A DNA stretch of 64,000 nucleotides from Malachius bipustulatus (Eukaryota > Arthropoda > Insecta > Coleoptera > Melyridae): positions 48,950,012 to 49,014,011 of the forward strand of contig OU342630.1 of assembly GCA_910589415.1 (NCBI GenBank). Direction: 5' to 3'. Positions 22,304 to 35,398 of this stretch are shown in pieces (position 1 is the first letter of the stretch; each line of letters begins with the position of its first letter). Position numbers and translations under genes: made by a program. The notes under the pieces are model-generated. The model was not told where the DNA came from, ran no database searches, and was given only the letters and a program-made list of their open reading frames with translations.

Positions 22304-22637
22304 CTGAAAATAGTACATATTTCTTAATCATTATTTTTTATAAGCAGTTGGTATCTTATAAATGCATTTATCCAGATTTTCGTGACTGGGAAACATTTGT
22401 CGAATTTTATCGATTAAACTTTGGAACTTGGAATTATGTCAGTGATTACACGAATTATAGAGTTGGGAATTTTAATAATTTGCATTCATTCATCTAAAAT
22501 ATTCGAAATTATATTTGTGTACATGCATCCATCAAGATATCTTGACAGAATGTCACATGCAAGTTTGGATTTTAGTCACTGTCTAGGTGAACGATCATAT
22601 AAAGTCATGCTCGAAAATCGAAAAAAAAAACACTTAC

Positions 22638-25350
22638 CTGACCATCTCCGTGTTGTTCATAAAACCTTCGTGGATTTTCACTTCTTCTGGACTCACTTCA
22701 GTGCATTCCTCATTGTTGGCTTCAGGATAGCAAAATACTCTGTCTATGATAGGACTCCACATTTGACAACCACCCAGAAGATCATCGATATTGGTATGTT
22801 TTGATATAAACAGAGGACAATTTTTTGATCTTTTACTTTTAGTAAGAGTTTCCGGCACGTTATCATAAGGACTGACTCGTCCTTCAATATGCTTAGGCAT
22901 TTCTAGTCCTTCGGGACTGGCTCTATCGCCAAGAGGTTCGCTAGCGTCATTGTCCCCTTGAAGCCACCATGCTTTTTCACTTGAATCTTGCCGACGGAAC
23001 TTGCTTTTATGCTTATCCGTGACACCCTTTTTGTCTTCTTTTTGTAGTTGATCAGGAATGTTTTCTGAACTGCTAATCCACCATGCTCTCTCCCCTGAAT
23101 CAATGTGTCGCAGTTTGTATCTCTCGTGATACTCGTTTCCAACAACATCTTCTCCGTTCGTTAAATGGCTGTTGTTAGCGTTACTTTCGCTGGTATCAAG
23201 CCACCAAGAAGTTTCTCCTGAATCGTTTTTGCGAACTTTATAAATTACTCGCCCGTCTTCAGTTGTTCCATCCGGCTTGACCCAATTTGGGTAGGTTTGT
23301 ACGCCTTCTGGAACTTCAGCATTTTCGTCCAGCCACCAAGGTAATTCACCTGATTCAACATGCCTCATCACCGGCTTACCAGTTCTATTACCTTGTTTTC
23401 TGATTCCGCTTTCTCTACTGGAAGAGTTCGAATTATCAACCCACCATGGTTTTTCACCGGAATCTACCCGAGGAACCATTTTTTGTAGTTTTGAATTTGA
23501 GTGTTTTTCTGAACCTTCTGAACAACGAGGATCACTCTTTGAATTCTCCCGTGTTTTCTGCGGGGAACCGGAACTGTCCATCCAGTTAACTTTTTCGTCA
23601 GAGAGATTTTTAGGATAGCTTTTATTTTTGAAGTAACCCGTTACAGGTCCTAAAGCTCTCATTAAGAAAGATTTCGCTTCTGCTTCTTTGGAATCGTCAT
23701 TTTTAGATTTGTTAGTACTATTGGACATTTTAATTGATTTATCTGTTGAAAGCTCGTCAGCTGATAAACAGACAGAAGTTCGTGAGGAATTTACACTTTT
23801 GCTTATTTTGGATTCGGGCTCTCGTTTTAAACGCTCATCTTCACTTCCGCTAGCTGTAGAGCTTAAATCTGAACTTGGTGATCTCCTGGTTTTGGGGCCG
23901 ATATCGTTAGTCAACCGTTGAGGCAACTTTGAGTTTGAATTGCTCCTAGGAAAAGATTTACAGCTTGCTAGATTTTCGGATACATCTGTTGCTTCCGAAT
24001 TTTGTGGTTCACCACCATCAGAGTCAGCTGAACTGACTGATGTGCTTCTTCGTCCTATCTTCTTTATCTTCCCGTCAGGATTCATATTAAGAACAGATTT
24101 ACGGAAATCTTTGTTCTGCGGATTTAAGGAATGTAGGTTATTGGACTGTTTGACATTTGTTTCACTCTTTGGAATTTGTGGCGGCAGTTGCTTTTTCCCT
24201 TCCGAGTTTTGATTTTGTTTCAGACTGCCAATTTTTCCCTTTATGGATGTAAGGGAAGGGGTTTTGGCTTTCGATTCTTTGGATTTTTCTGATTTGGTAG
24301 AAGATTGGTTGAGGCTTTTTGTAGAACTTGCCCGAGATAAACTTTTCGGACTTTCGCTATCTTTGGATTTTTGATCTGACTCTTTTTTGGTTGGACTTGA
24401 AAATTTCATATCTAATATTGAATTCCAAGGTGCTGCAGTGGCGATTCTAGAGGCCCCTGAGTATCTAGAAGATTTTGTCGAATCATCAAGTCTATCGGAT
24501 TGAATTGCTTTATCTTCCATAGTTTCTTTACTTTTTGGGCGCGTAATTTGTTTTTCTACAACTTTGGCAATTTCATTTCTTTTTCGTAATGAAGTCGTTT
24601 GACTAGAGCTTGATGATAATGGCGACGTTCCACGAGTGACAACCGCGATTGTCTCCGCTTCATCAGGAATCCTGTTACTTTTGGGCGAATCTTTAGAGAT
24701 ACTGGATTTACTGGTTGATTTTTCAGAAGCAATGGAAGAACATCTACTGATAGACTTTCGATTTTTCTCTTGCTCTTGTTGTGCGTGTAAGACGTTAAGT
24801 ATTTCTCTACTTTTGCGACTAGTTTCATTGCTTCTTATACTTGAAGGCCTACTATAAGCTGTGTAACTTTTCTCTATCGTATTCTTCGGTAAAAACCGAC
24901 TCGAAATATATGACTTTTGACTAGATGATGACGATAAATCTTCCCTGGAAGTGGCTCTACTAGTGCCGAGTCGTGGAATTTTATCCTCTTTCGATATTGC
25001 GCTATACTTAGATGATACGTCTTCTTTGGCCTTATAACCATATCTGTCTGAAAGGGAGTCTTCCTTGGTAATGGATGATCTTCCACCATACTTACTGGCA
25101 ATTGTTGGCACCGGGCTGGTAACCTCCAGTCTTTCTCTGCTGACGGACCTTGTGTAAGGTTTGGGGTAGAGCCTATTTAAGCCATAACTTGAAGAGGACG
25201 TACTCTTCTCCGACTGACTTACTGGACTGGGGTCGCGGGATCTCGGTGTTGTTTTATTTATCGGACGATAAGATACTGGCGGGTGGTTTGTCTCTTTCTT
25301 TTCCAAAGTTGTCTTGATTCTCGGTATGCTTCCTGCCGACAAGTAGCTGC
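22638..25350 (-). CDS. host gene main exon: Ser-rich disordered protein with five [D/E]-S-[G/S]-E-x-x-W-W motifs
   Basis: The exon is bounded by TTTTTCAG|GCAGC at 25350 and GTCAG|GTAAGTG at 22638 and is open throughout (2713 bp). It encodes most of a protein of at least 980 residues, counting the flanking exons. Residues about 60-680 are low-complexity, rich in Ser, Lys, Arg and Glu, and look intrinsically disordered. Residues about 685-850 carry five motifs: DSGEKPWWVD, ESGELPWWLDEN, DSGETSWWLD, DSGERAWWIS and DSSEKAWWLQ, spaced about 36-43 residues apart. Near the C-terminal end of the exon is TNIDDLLGG followed by MWSPIIDRVF. There is no signal peptide or membrane segment. The disordered, charged make-up would fit a scaffold or cytoskeleton-associated protein, but that is inference. 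I do not recognise the family. The open frame continues upstream of 25350 into intron; that part is not coding. Nothing points to a pseudogene. Confidence 0.85.
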
Positions 25351-25698
25351 CTGAAAAATAAAACATTTGGTTAGAAATGTTGGAAAATGATTTGAAAAAA
25401 TAAACAATTTCAAAATACTCAATAAACCTTGACTTTTTCAAACAGAAACCTCCAGACTCTAAACTGAAATCTAAAGACAAATTCTGCATTTGTTTTTATT
25501 ACAACAATTACAACAATTATTCAACAGAAATCCATAACTTGTTAGAAGTTACCATGGATTTTTTAGTCTCTTAAATAATTCAGAAACATTAGAGGATTAG
25601 GATTATAGAAAAGCAGTTTAAATTATAATCTTATAATAAGTTGGTTATGCTGCACAAGAAACAGAAACGTGAATCAAGCGTTGCATATGTGCTCTCAC

Positions 25699-25852
25699 CT
25701 GTGGAATCGCGTGTTGCTGAACTGTCTCTTTGATATCCCGCGCCGTATGACGTTGATCCTCCGTATTTAGAAGCGATCCTTGACGTGGTACTTTTCTCGT
25801 CCTTTTTGATGCCATCACTGCTCCGACTTCTACTCCCGAAACTGGTGTCGTA
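25699..25852 (-). CDS. host gene exon 2 (154 bp)
   Basis: It is preceded by CGTTTCAG and followed by GTGAGAGC on the minus strand. It reads YDTSFGSRSRSSDGIKK and on to SSATRDST, ending with one base that completes a Gly codon with the start of the main exon. Composition (Ser, Arg, Tyr, Gly) matches the main exon. The 348-bp intron between them (25351-25698) has GT/AG ends. Confidence 0.8.
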
Positions 25853-26599
25853 CTGAAACGGGATAAAACATTATGACGAACATTGCTTAAATTATGCTTA
25901 AATCACATTATTACTCAGCTTTTATATTTAGTTTTGTTAGTCTGTTGTAGGTACTTATTATAAGAATATGCAACTGATGACTGAAAATTCTGTGACCATG
26001 ATAAATTCAAATTTATAAGCCATTATTGTGTTATTTTTTATGTGGAATTGGATATAAATAGAATCAAGTTTATTCTAATTTCCCTGTTATGAATGATCCG
26101 CTGATTATTTATTCTGGAAATTTTGCCAAGTAAAAATGTTAATCACCGAATTTCCGTCATTTTTTACTCATTACGTGTAGGTACTGGTATCGGCCTTAAC
26201 GTTGAACGTAATTAGTGAAGTCACAGTTTAGTCGCTTGCATTATCATCAACGATATCGCTACCCACGTCTTTCGCTGTAGGTTCGAAAATAAAACTAACT
26301 ATAGGTAGGTACGTCTGCGTTTACTAACTATTTTGGGTTATAAAGATTATTTTATTTATATAAAAACTGTTCTTAATAAATTTTTTCAGACAATATGACA
26401 TGGTAATGAAATATCGGTACTAACAAAAATACACGGGGTGGTTAAGATTGGTCTATCGTATAAAGAAATAATTTGAGCATTCCCTAAGACAAAGCCTCTT
26501 ATAAAGGGCGCCAAAAGGTAGTTTTTTATTATTTTTCTGATACCAAGAAAGTTACCAAAATAAAATTAAACACATACTTTGGGGATAACTTGCGATATT
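25853..26599. other. intronic sequence of the host gene
   Basis: Start of the long first intron. AT-rich, with no gene or element boundary that I can support. Confidence 0.4.
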
Positions 26600-27114
26600 G
26601 TCAAGGGATTTCAATTTTGTTTTCGCATGTCAGTAGTCCTATCCTTTATTTTTCTCCTTTCTTGTGTCTAAACTCAAAAAAAACTGTTAACAAATTTTCT
26701 ACAGGGTGATATGTGAAGACGTGCAAAATCATTCCGCGGTTTTCGTACCCCATCAGTTTTCCAAATAAGTTTTGATAAGCAAATTTTCCAGGGTTTCAAT
26801 TTCCATTTCCAGGGTGCATGATCTCAAAAAATCAATTGTTTATTCTTTAAGTGCATAACTTTTTTCACCAATCGATTTGGGAAATTTAAGATTCGTACTG
26901 AAGCTAAATCTTCAGGAATGGACGGCCATTGACCCAGAACAAACATTAAAAACGAAAGAACATAGAAAATTACTAAAATTTAAATTTTAATGGAAACAGG
27001 TTTTGGGAGTGATAACATCCAGTCAAATTACATCTGCACGTTTTCAGGGGACATCAGCGCTCTTTCTTACCTGACAATCGTTACGAAAATTCTACTAACC
27101 ATCGTTGAATCGTG

Positions 27115-27214
<100 letters not shown>

Positions 27215-27826
27215 TACTCCCATCAACAAGCCAATGGCTTATATCGGATGGGGACAAGTACACAAATTAATATAAACTTACTACAATATGAAATAAAAAA
27301 TGTAATTAAGAGTTTACAATATTTAAAAAAAAGCAGAAACACTACTTGTGACTACTCGAACACCAGCACAGCTGGTGAGGCAGGCTATATCAGGTCAATG
27401 TGGCAAGATAAAAAAAGAAACAACAAAAAAAAGAAACAAATGAAAGTAAAGGCAACCTAAGGACTAGACTAGAAGAACTAGACGCCGCCATTAGCATACG
27501 ATTTAAAGGAGAAAACAAAAGAGTATTTGTCCTTGCGGTTTTAACTCGCAGAAGATGTTGTTGCCTCAGTGTAACTTGGGGAGCATGGAAAGAAATCTAG
27601 GAAAGGATATCAGGAGAGTCAATGCGTCCATTCAACAAACCCCAAAGAAAACGCTCAGAGGTGTACGTACCTACGTCTCACTTCAAGACTATTGAAGTTA
27701 AACTCAGCAAGAAGATCAGAGTGCGGGAAGCCTACATGAGGATAAGTATCTGTGTATTTAAAATAAAGAAACTTCAAGAAACGTCGGTGTACTCTCTCCA
27801 GATCACTAACTCGACATCTATATACA

Positions 27827-27908
27827 GGCGACCAGATAAATAAATAAATAAATATTTATTTATTAATTTATATAATAAATTAATAATAATTTAATGGCGA
27901 CCAGATAA
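27827..27908. mobile_element. 56-bp AT-rich insertion with 13-bp flanking duplication
   Basis: GGCGACCAGATAA occurs at 27827-27839 and again at 27896-27908. The 56 bases between are pure A/T apart from two bases at most and are partly self-complementary. The duplicated word is LINE coding sequence, so the insert is younger than the LINE. Confidence 0.6.
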
Positions 27909-29622
27909 TCGAACCTTATTCAAGCTTGTGAATACGTGAAATAGAGTTACGAGGGTAGTGACTTTTCTAAAATCCCAAGTATTACGAATAATGTAACCTA
28001 GTGCCCTAAACGCAGAGGAGCAAGTATTTTCAATATGTCTACTGAAAGAGAGTTTGGGAGTAAATATTATACCAAGGTCTTTGAATTCAGAGATCCTCTG
28101 GAGAGAGTGGTCCCCAATTGAGTATGGTATGACGCTTGGAGAATACTATACTGAGGGTGTAGGACATAACATAGCACTTAAAAGTGTGTGATGGTTATTG
28201 GTTATTACTGCACCATGTGTTGAGACGGTCCCTTGAGCGTTGGAGTCGCTGTCAATCTTCAAGCGACTTCACTTCATAGTAAATTTTTAAATCGTCTGCA
28301 TAGAGAAGATGATTGACCTCAAGACCATCGACGATGTCATTAATAAATAAATTGAAGAACAGCGGACCTAATTTAGAGCCTCGAAAAACACCCAACTTTG
28401 ACGGTCGGATAAATAATATGTGAAAAAATTAATAAGGGCATCAGAAAAACTGAAATTTGAGAGTTTTAAAAGAAGCAAGTCATGGTTTACCCTACCGAAG
28501 GCCCTAGAAAAATCCATATACGCTACATCAACCTGGGAACGACAGTCGATAATCTTTGAGACGTATTGGGAGAAAGTAAACAGGTTGGTAATAGTGGACC
28601 GACCTTTCATGAAACCGTGCTGAGCCGAAGAGATAAGAAATCAAACGTGCGGGTATAACACTCTGTATAAAAGTTCTTCGAATGCCCTCCCAAAGTTGGG
28701 TGCTATAAAAATTTGCCTGTAGTTGCAGATCTCAGTTTTGTCGTCTTTTTTGAAGACGGGTATCACCTCGGAACGTTTTCACCGAGTCGGATATCTTCCA
28801 GAAACAATTGAAAGGTTCAAAATTTTGGTGAGGGGGTAGGAGAATATTGAAGCACAGTCACGTAGGAGAAAAGAGGGAATGCCATCTGGACCGGTAGTAT
28901 AGACTCAATAAATGATGACACGGTAAGCGTTTTGATGCCGAGAATGTACCTATTCACATACGTTTTTTTGTTCAGAGCTACAGGTGATTGATCGAAGAAG
29001 TCACGGAAGAACATAAGAATATTGGGAAGACCAGTTTTAGTCAAGTAGTGACTGTTAGAATTTTCGTAACGATTGTTATAGGAACCATAGTCTCAGGTAA
29101 GAAAGAGTGAAAACGTGCAAGAAATTTCTAAAAGAGTTGAAATATGAAGTTTTTTTGGGAGACAAGTTGATTCTCATATAATTTTCCCCACAAAACCTTT
29201 TTCCAGAAGAAATTTAAATTTAAATAATTTTTTATGTAATACTTTAATTTGTAAAACTTTTAATGTGCTTCCTGGGTCAATTCTCTTTCTTGGATTTTCT
29301 TGCCTGAAGTTTAAGGATCAATACGAGACATAAATTTTCAAAATCGGTTATCGGTTAGCGAGGAAAAAAGTTATGACTTCAAGAGCAAACAGTTGTTTTT
29401 TTGAGAGGTGAGACATGAAGCTTCAAAATTTGCTCATGGCAACTTACAAGAAAAATATATTTGGAAAACGGGAGTACGAAAACCGCGAAGTGAGTTAGCA
29501 CGTCTTCACATATCACCCTGTAGAAAATTTGTTGAGTTTTTTTTTTTTTCATTTAATTAAGTAGAAAAATAAAAGATAAAGCTGCTGACATGAAAACAGA
29601 ATTGAAGTTCTCTGAGAATGAA

Positions 29623-32578
29623 TTTTGGAAATTTTTCGTTGCTTTTCTCGAATAGCTCATAAATATAAGAGAGCGGTTAATTAGGGTAGCTGATACAAAT
29701 AAATCGTTCGTCTGCGCAAGTTTTACCACACCTCCCCAGAAGCTCTATTGGCTACATGGCCCCCTTAGAATCTAAACGCCATTTGCACAAAAAATGAACT
29801 CCAAATTATGAAGGTACAACGAAAATGAAATTGTAGTGAAATGCTTTATTTTTCAACAAGAAACCAAAACCAACCCCTGAAGGCTTTTTTGCAGTCCCAA
29901 TAATTTTGCAACAGTATATTATGTCCAATGTAACAGACGTTATTAACAACCTGTATAGTTATAATAACAAACAATGATAACAACTGTCTAGAAAAATTGC
30001 AGTTTAATTTGAATTGAATGGGCCCGGGGATCTTAAGACATGGTATGTGTCATGACGTATGTAAGTAGCCATTTATAGGCATAAGACTATGTGTAATGCT
30101 ATTTTACAAACAAAGGACTCTCTGTTTCAACCCCAGGAATCACCAGGTGTTCATTAATATTCTTAAGATATCATTTTATGTTGTATTGTTTAGATTCCTG
30201 AGGTTATCAAATATTCAACCCTTAAACTTCCAGAAACGATAAATGTTAGTATATATATTAGAACCTTTGAAGATTTGATTAAGTTAGTTTGTAGCCGTCT
30301 TGCTGTTCGTTACGTTAGCCAGTAAGTTACAATAACTTCCTCGGAGTTGTATCAGTTTGCAAATAAAATAATTGTGAATAAATTGTTTTTAAAAACTGTG
30401 AACCCGAGTAACAAAACATAATTTATGCTAGATCTTAGGTCATTTACTTCATTCAATTGTTCGGTAAAAAAATTACAAAAAAAGTAACAATACGGTACAA
30501 ATCTAAAAGAACTGGTTTTATTATGACAATCATTGATGAAGTGGTCGTTTCTTTCTTTAATGGGTCTAAAAAACTTAATATGTTTAATCATTTATTTCAC
30601 CAGCCTCATAAAATAAGAGTCAATTTTTCAATATTCTGAATGGAATGAAAAGTTACGTCTTCATTAGGCACCATAATAGCTGTTGCCACTGATTGATTGC
30701 GCAAACGCTACACAAAGCGACTTGTGGTATATTTTTATAAAACATATACGGGAAGAAATAATTAGGAGTCTTAGTCCAATGGGTGCCTTATCCACTTATC
30801 CAAAGTACTAAGAATAGACAATACCTAGTTCGACAAGTCGACAAAGAGGTATTTCGTATTTCCTTCACTACCCGTAATTAATTAAACGTGTATGTATATT
30901 ATCAAAGATAGATGAAAGCTTATAAAACCGTCAGGTACGTTTACATTTCCAAGTATTCCAGATATTCCTCATGTTCTGGCTATTTATAAAGACGCCCTCC
31001 GTCGGCGCTGTATTCCAACCATGGAATGTCTGTCTTTTGGTCGTCTGTATGCGAAAATGTGAACACGGGCCACCTTGAACTGACTCCAAGTGGATGTGTC
31101 TTGTCTGGTGTGTACTTCTATTAGTGACTTCCCGTCTTAAACAGTTTCCGGCTCCTATTTCATTCGGATTGCTTTTTCACGCCCTTGACACCGCGACGGT
31201 TGTCTCTTATAATCTCTTTTAAGTATTTTTTGCTCGTTTTGTGTCTCGTAAATGGGATCTCCAAGGTAATGGCAATTAAATTTTGTAAACAATTATTGTC
31301 TACATGAAGAATTCTCATGATTTTGAAAAGCATTAATCTAAACTACTTGCGTATTACCTACCCATGAGAGGTGTCCTTTGAAGACTAAAGATGAGGATGC
31401 CTCGTGTCAGAAAAATTTATTATTATAGTAGCTTTAAGAAGCGTTTTGGTCTGATCAAACCCCTTTTCCTTGAAGAGAAAGATTTTCAAGACAAATGGGA
31501 GTTTTAACGTATTTTGTATCGATAAGATTTTTGAGTTTATTAGCTACACGAAAACTTGAATGACACAGGAATTGCCATATTTTTAGACAAGAGATTTTTG
31601 CAGAGATTTTGGTGGAGTTAAATAAGTCTGAAAGATGAAAAACATGACAATATTTGGTATCAAGAAGATGAAGAGCCAGCTGATAATTTCTGCTTGACTG
31701 CAGTTCTTCTATAAAACAATTTGAGAATCGGATCTATTTCTCCACCAAGTGGACTAATATCGGCCGGATTTTTTCACCAATTTGTGATTTGTCAGCAAGT
31801 TAAATCCCACATAAATTTATTTAGTTATTAATTTTTAATTAATTTTGATTCAAAGATGAAACAGAGATCGAAAGACAATGCTTGATGTTAAAAACTTGGC
31901 CTAAAATCATGGCTTGATGCCATGATTGATGCTAAAAAAATTTCAATCTGTTTGAAATAAGAAAACTTGATCGTTAAAGTTTCCTAGAATTTAATTCACT
32001 CTGTATGTATACATAATTTTTTTATTTGAAACAATTTATTACCTTCGGGTCTTGGCTTCATCGTTTGCCAAAAGTTGAAATTTAAAGAGGTTTTAAATCA
32101 CAATAGAAAGGTCAAAGCTTTGAAATGATTTTATAAAACTCTTTAGAAAAAAATAAATACCCAGGCCAAAATACCACTTTCTGTTTTAAATGAAGAATTT
32201 AATGATGAATTCCGGTATAAACAGAAGTGCTGCATTCTGCAAAAATATTTAATTGAGCTCGCTTGTATTATGACAGGCAGGTATGTTCAATTCCTTTTAT
32301 AAAGTGTGACTCATTTTTCATATAATTCACCCATAAGTCATAATTTTGTTAAATCTTTATTTTTTGCGCGATTTTTTAATGGTAGAGTTTGATGAACCAT
32401 ATTTTCCGAGATAAAAGCTCCTAGTGCCTAATTTCAACAATTCTTATTGTCGATTTTCTAGAAAAAAATTGGACACGCTACTGGATTCATCATCCCTCAA
32501 AACGGAACTAAATTTTATCGAAACTTGTCAGGTATTCGGGGCTATGATGTATCGTTTATGTAAAAAATCACACTTATA
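29623..32578. other. intronic or intergenic non-coding stretch
   Basis: Mostly AT-rich with no coding frame. About 30950-31260 is more GC-balanced and contains TTTATAAAGACGCCC at 30994, which could be a TATA box on the plus strand. I found no exon tied to it. Confidence 0.35.
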
Positions 32579-33581
32579 CAGGGTGAAGCGCGAGAACCTT
32601 AGGGCATTTTTATATGGCGAAGTGTTGAGAGTAGAAGTCTAAAAATTTGTACATTTATGATTTCAATTTTGACGAGCTGAACTAAAATATTTACAACCCC
32701 AATCACTTCCGGTTATATCGGAAGTTGCCATCTTTTTCTTTTTTTAAACGGTGCACCCTGTATATTATTACATTTTCAGATTGCCTGAAAAAAGTAATAA
32801 AAATTATGTTTACAGTTCAAATTTGTAAATTTGAGTAATTAATGAGCTATAAACAAAATTAAAATCGCAATTTTCCATTTTCAAAGCAGCTTAGCTTGAA
32901 AACGGGTCAAGATAATATAAGATATCGGAAAAAGGCTTACATGTCCATATCTTAACTTTTCATATACTACGCTGGAGTACCTCCAGAAAAAAAACTATAA
33001 TTTTTTTCAAATTGCTGATTTTTTATCACTTTGTATACAAATTTGATCAGCACCATAGAATACTACGTGAAAAGTTAAGATAGGGACATGTAAGCCTTTT
33101 TCCGATATCTTGACCCGTTTTCAATCTAAGCTGCTTTGAAAATGGAAAATTGCGATTTTCATTTGTTTATAACTCATAAACCACTTGGTACAATTTTGAA
33201 CTGTAAACGCCATTTTTATTGCATTTTTTCAGACAAGCTGAAAATGTAATAGTATACAGCGTGTCCCATTTAAAATAGGTAAGTAGATGGCAATAACTTC
33301 CGGTATAACCAGAATTTTTTTTTAATTTTTTTTTATTTTACCAAAAAGTCAACGGATCAAGATCCTTTTCATGTACAAAGCATCATACAAAAGCAGTAAA
33401 TATACATCTAGATTAACAAGTAGCAAAGTTTAAAAAGTTCAAAAAGAAAGAAATGTTGAGAGGTTGTAAATATTTTAGTTCAGCTCGTCAAAATCGAAGT
33501 TATACATGTGCAAATTTTTAGACTTCCACTCCCAACACTTCTCCATATAAAAATGCCCTAAGGTTCTCGCGCCTCACCCAG
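32579..33581. mobile_element. compound foldback element, TA|CAGGGTG ends
   Basis: The left end CAGGGTGAAGCGCGAGAACC is mirrored at the right by GGTTCTCGCGCCTCACCCAG, flanked by TA. Each outer arm is itself bounded inward by a second terminus (GTGCACCCTG|TA at about 32751-32762; TA|CAGCGTGTCCC at about 33257). The core between, about 32761-33258, is a palindrome containing TTTTCAGATTGCCTGAAAAA and CTTACATGTCC. The same core recurs at 63358-63842. The right arm holds about 140 bp absent from the left. No coding capacity. Confidence 0.7.
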
Positions 33582-33867
33582 TATAAAATGAAAAGCGCAT
33601 AAGCAACATTACGTTGTAATGTCATTTTCTTATGCATTTTCAAAATTACACAAGAAGTGTAATTTTTCAAGTGTAATCATAACCCCGATAAACGATTTAA
33701 TTATAGTCAAATTAAAATTTCAAAAATTCATATCTGCAATTAACGCAGTGACGTACCGAAATCTTTGTAAATTTCTAATAAAATCGCTAATATAAATCCT
33801 TGAAATTTTATTTTGGCTATAAAATCATGAACACCTGACATAGTTCAGTCAATAACCCGAAAAAAAT

Positions 33868-34120
33868 TACGAATCCGAGGTCCAAAAGCAAGCGAGAGTC
33901 GTTCCAATCCCCTAAAACCACCTCAAGAAATGGTTTTGATAAAAAATAGCTGATAGCTGATTAATTGATTTGTAAACTGAATAATTTAATTTAAGCTAAC
34001 GAGTTTCGAGACGACATAATAATTTTTTTTCTTGTTATTCACTCTTATTAATTCACTTATTGGTTAGACTTTAAGGGTTGTAACCACCCTCAATTGCTTT
34101 TGGACCTCGGATTCGTAATC
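33868..34120. repeat. inverted repeat with 230-bp spacing
   Basis: ACGAATCCGAGGTCCAAAAG at 33870 is mirrored by CTTTTGGACCTCGGATTCGT at 34100, with weaker pairing inward (AACCACC / GGTTGT). Probably the ends of a decayed small DNA element. Confidence 0.5.
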
Positions 34121-34742
34121 AGAGACTCATATGCCCCCGAAAGACGATTCTGAGGTGAAATTTTTAATTTGCTTCATAACTTTTTTATCACTGTTACTAT
34201 TTGGGTTGCTTTGGATGGAGGAAATTATTCTAATTTTATAATTATTCGAGGTAAAGTATGGGTATGGGTAAAGTATGAATATAGGGTTAATGGTGATGAA
34301 TCTTCCCGAATGTCTAAGGAATCCAAAAAAAAAAAAAAAAACACTTTTCCAGATTGTATATTATGTGATTTCATAGTAAAAGTAAATATTGCTTCAAAAG
34401 CGACTGTTTTACCCATCATTATTGTTGTCATCGAATGTTGCCTATTTAGGTGATCCTAAACAGTGTTTGCTCTATGGTTTGGACTAAATTGTACAGTATA
34501 ATAAACTGTATGCATCCTTATGTTACTTTCTCGCACCCTTTTATAAACGTGAGAACGATGCGTAATGAAGTGATACTTTGTACAGTGACCGTATAAGAGA
34601 AAAATAGTAAATTTTAATAATGGTCACAAGCATTTGATTTAACATCTAAGCTCATTGATACTTGATTCATTTATCTGAAAAAATCTAAAATAAAATAAGA
34701 TAAAATAAAATGAAATAAGGTAAAAAAATCTATTTTGCATTT
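34121..34742. other. non-coding stretch
   Basis: Contains a poly(A) run at about 34325 and AAATA-type low-complexity DNA near 34690. No gene supported; overlapping frames at 34169-34453 lack any recognisable feature. Confidence 0.35.
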
Positions 34743-35398
34743 GAATCGGTTAGAATTAAAAGGCACTAACTCCACTTTTCAGCATTTTTCACTTTATGGT
34801 GGATTCCTATGTAAAAACTTGCATAGAATCGTTTGGCATTGAAAGGAAATAAGTCCCGTATGCACTGAAGACAATAAATTGATAAATGTATAAATTTCCC
34901 TGCTTATGACATCGGGAGGGTTCCCATAAATCACCACAAAGTAGATGCAATCCAACAACTGCTGAAGGACGTTCCGAAAAAGGGAAAACAATCCCAAAAG
35001 TTCTACAAAGCTTACCTATCATGGCCGACGGCTAATACTGTAGAACATGTATGAAGTGCCCTTTTGAAGTTATATTGCTTATCAAAAATATAAACTATAA
35101 ACTACAAATAACTTTGTAACTTTATAAATATAAATAAAATGACAGCATTAATAATGTTTTTCTTCATTATTTGCAAATTGGAATTAAAAGGAACTAACTC
35201 CACAAGGGTTTTTTAGGAAAATTTTTAAAAACTTATTTTCCACACAGAATTTTATTTTTTATTGAGTATTATAAATTAACTATCGCATCGCTGAATTTGG
35301 ATACAATTTGACAGCATTTTAAGAAACAAAACTTTTTTTTTTCATTTCCTGAATAATTAACTTTGGTGGAGTTAGTGGCTTTTATTTCTAACCGATTC
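34743..35398. mobile_element. DNA element with 33-bp inverted ends and possible coding remnant
   Basis: GAATCGGTTAGAATTAAAAG followed by GCACTAACTCCAC at 34743-34775 is mirrored at 35366-35398. Partial extra copies of the end (AATTAAAAGGAACTAACTCCA at about 35173) lie inside. A plus-strand frame near 34900-35045 reads VPINHHKVDAIQQLLKDVPK then SQKFYKAYLSWP, which looks like degraded coding sequence, possibly from the parent element; I do not recognise it. Confidence 0.5.

Noticed and set aside
22634..25489. A single 951-codon frame as the complete host protein
   Set aside because: Its first 46 codons lie upstream of a clear acceptor (TTTTTCAG at 25351-25358) and are intron; its last codons read through a consensus donor (CAG|GTAAGT). 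Flanking exons match in phase.
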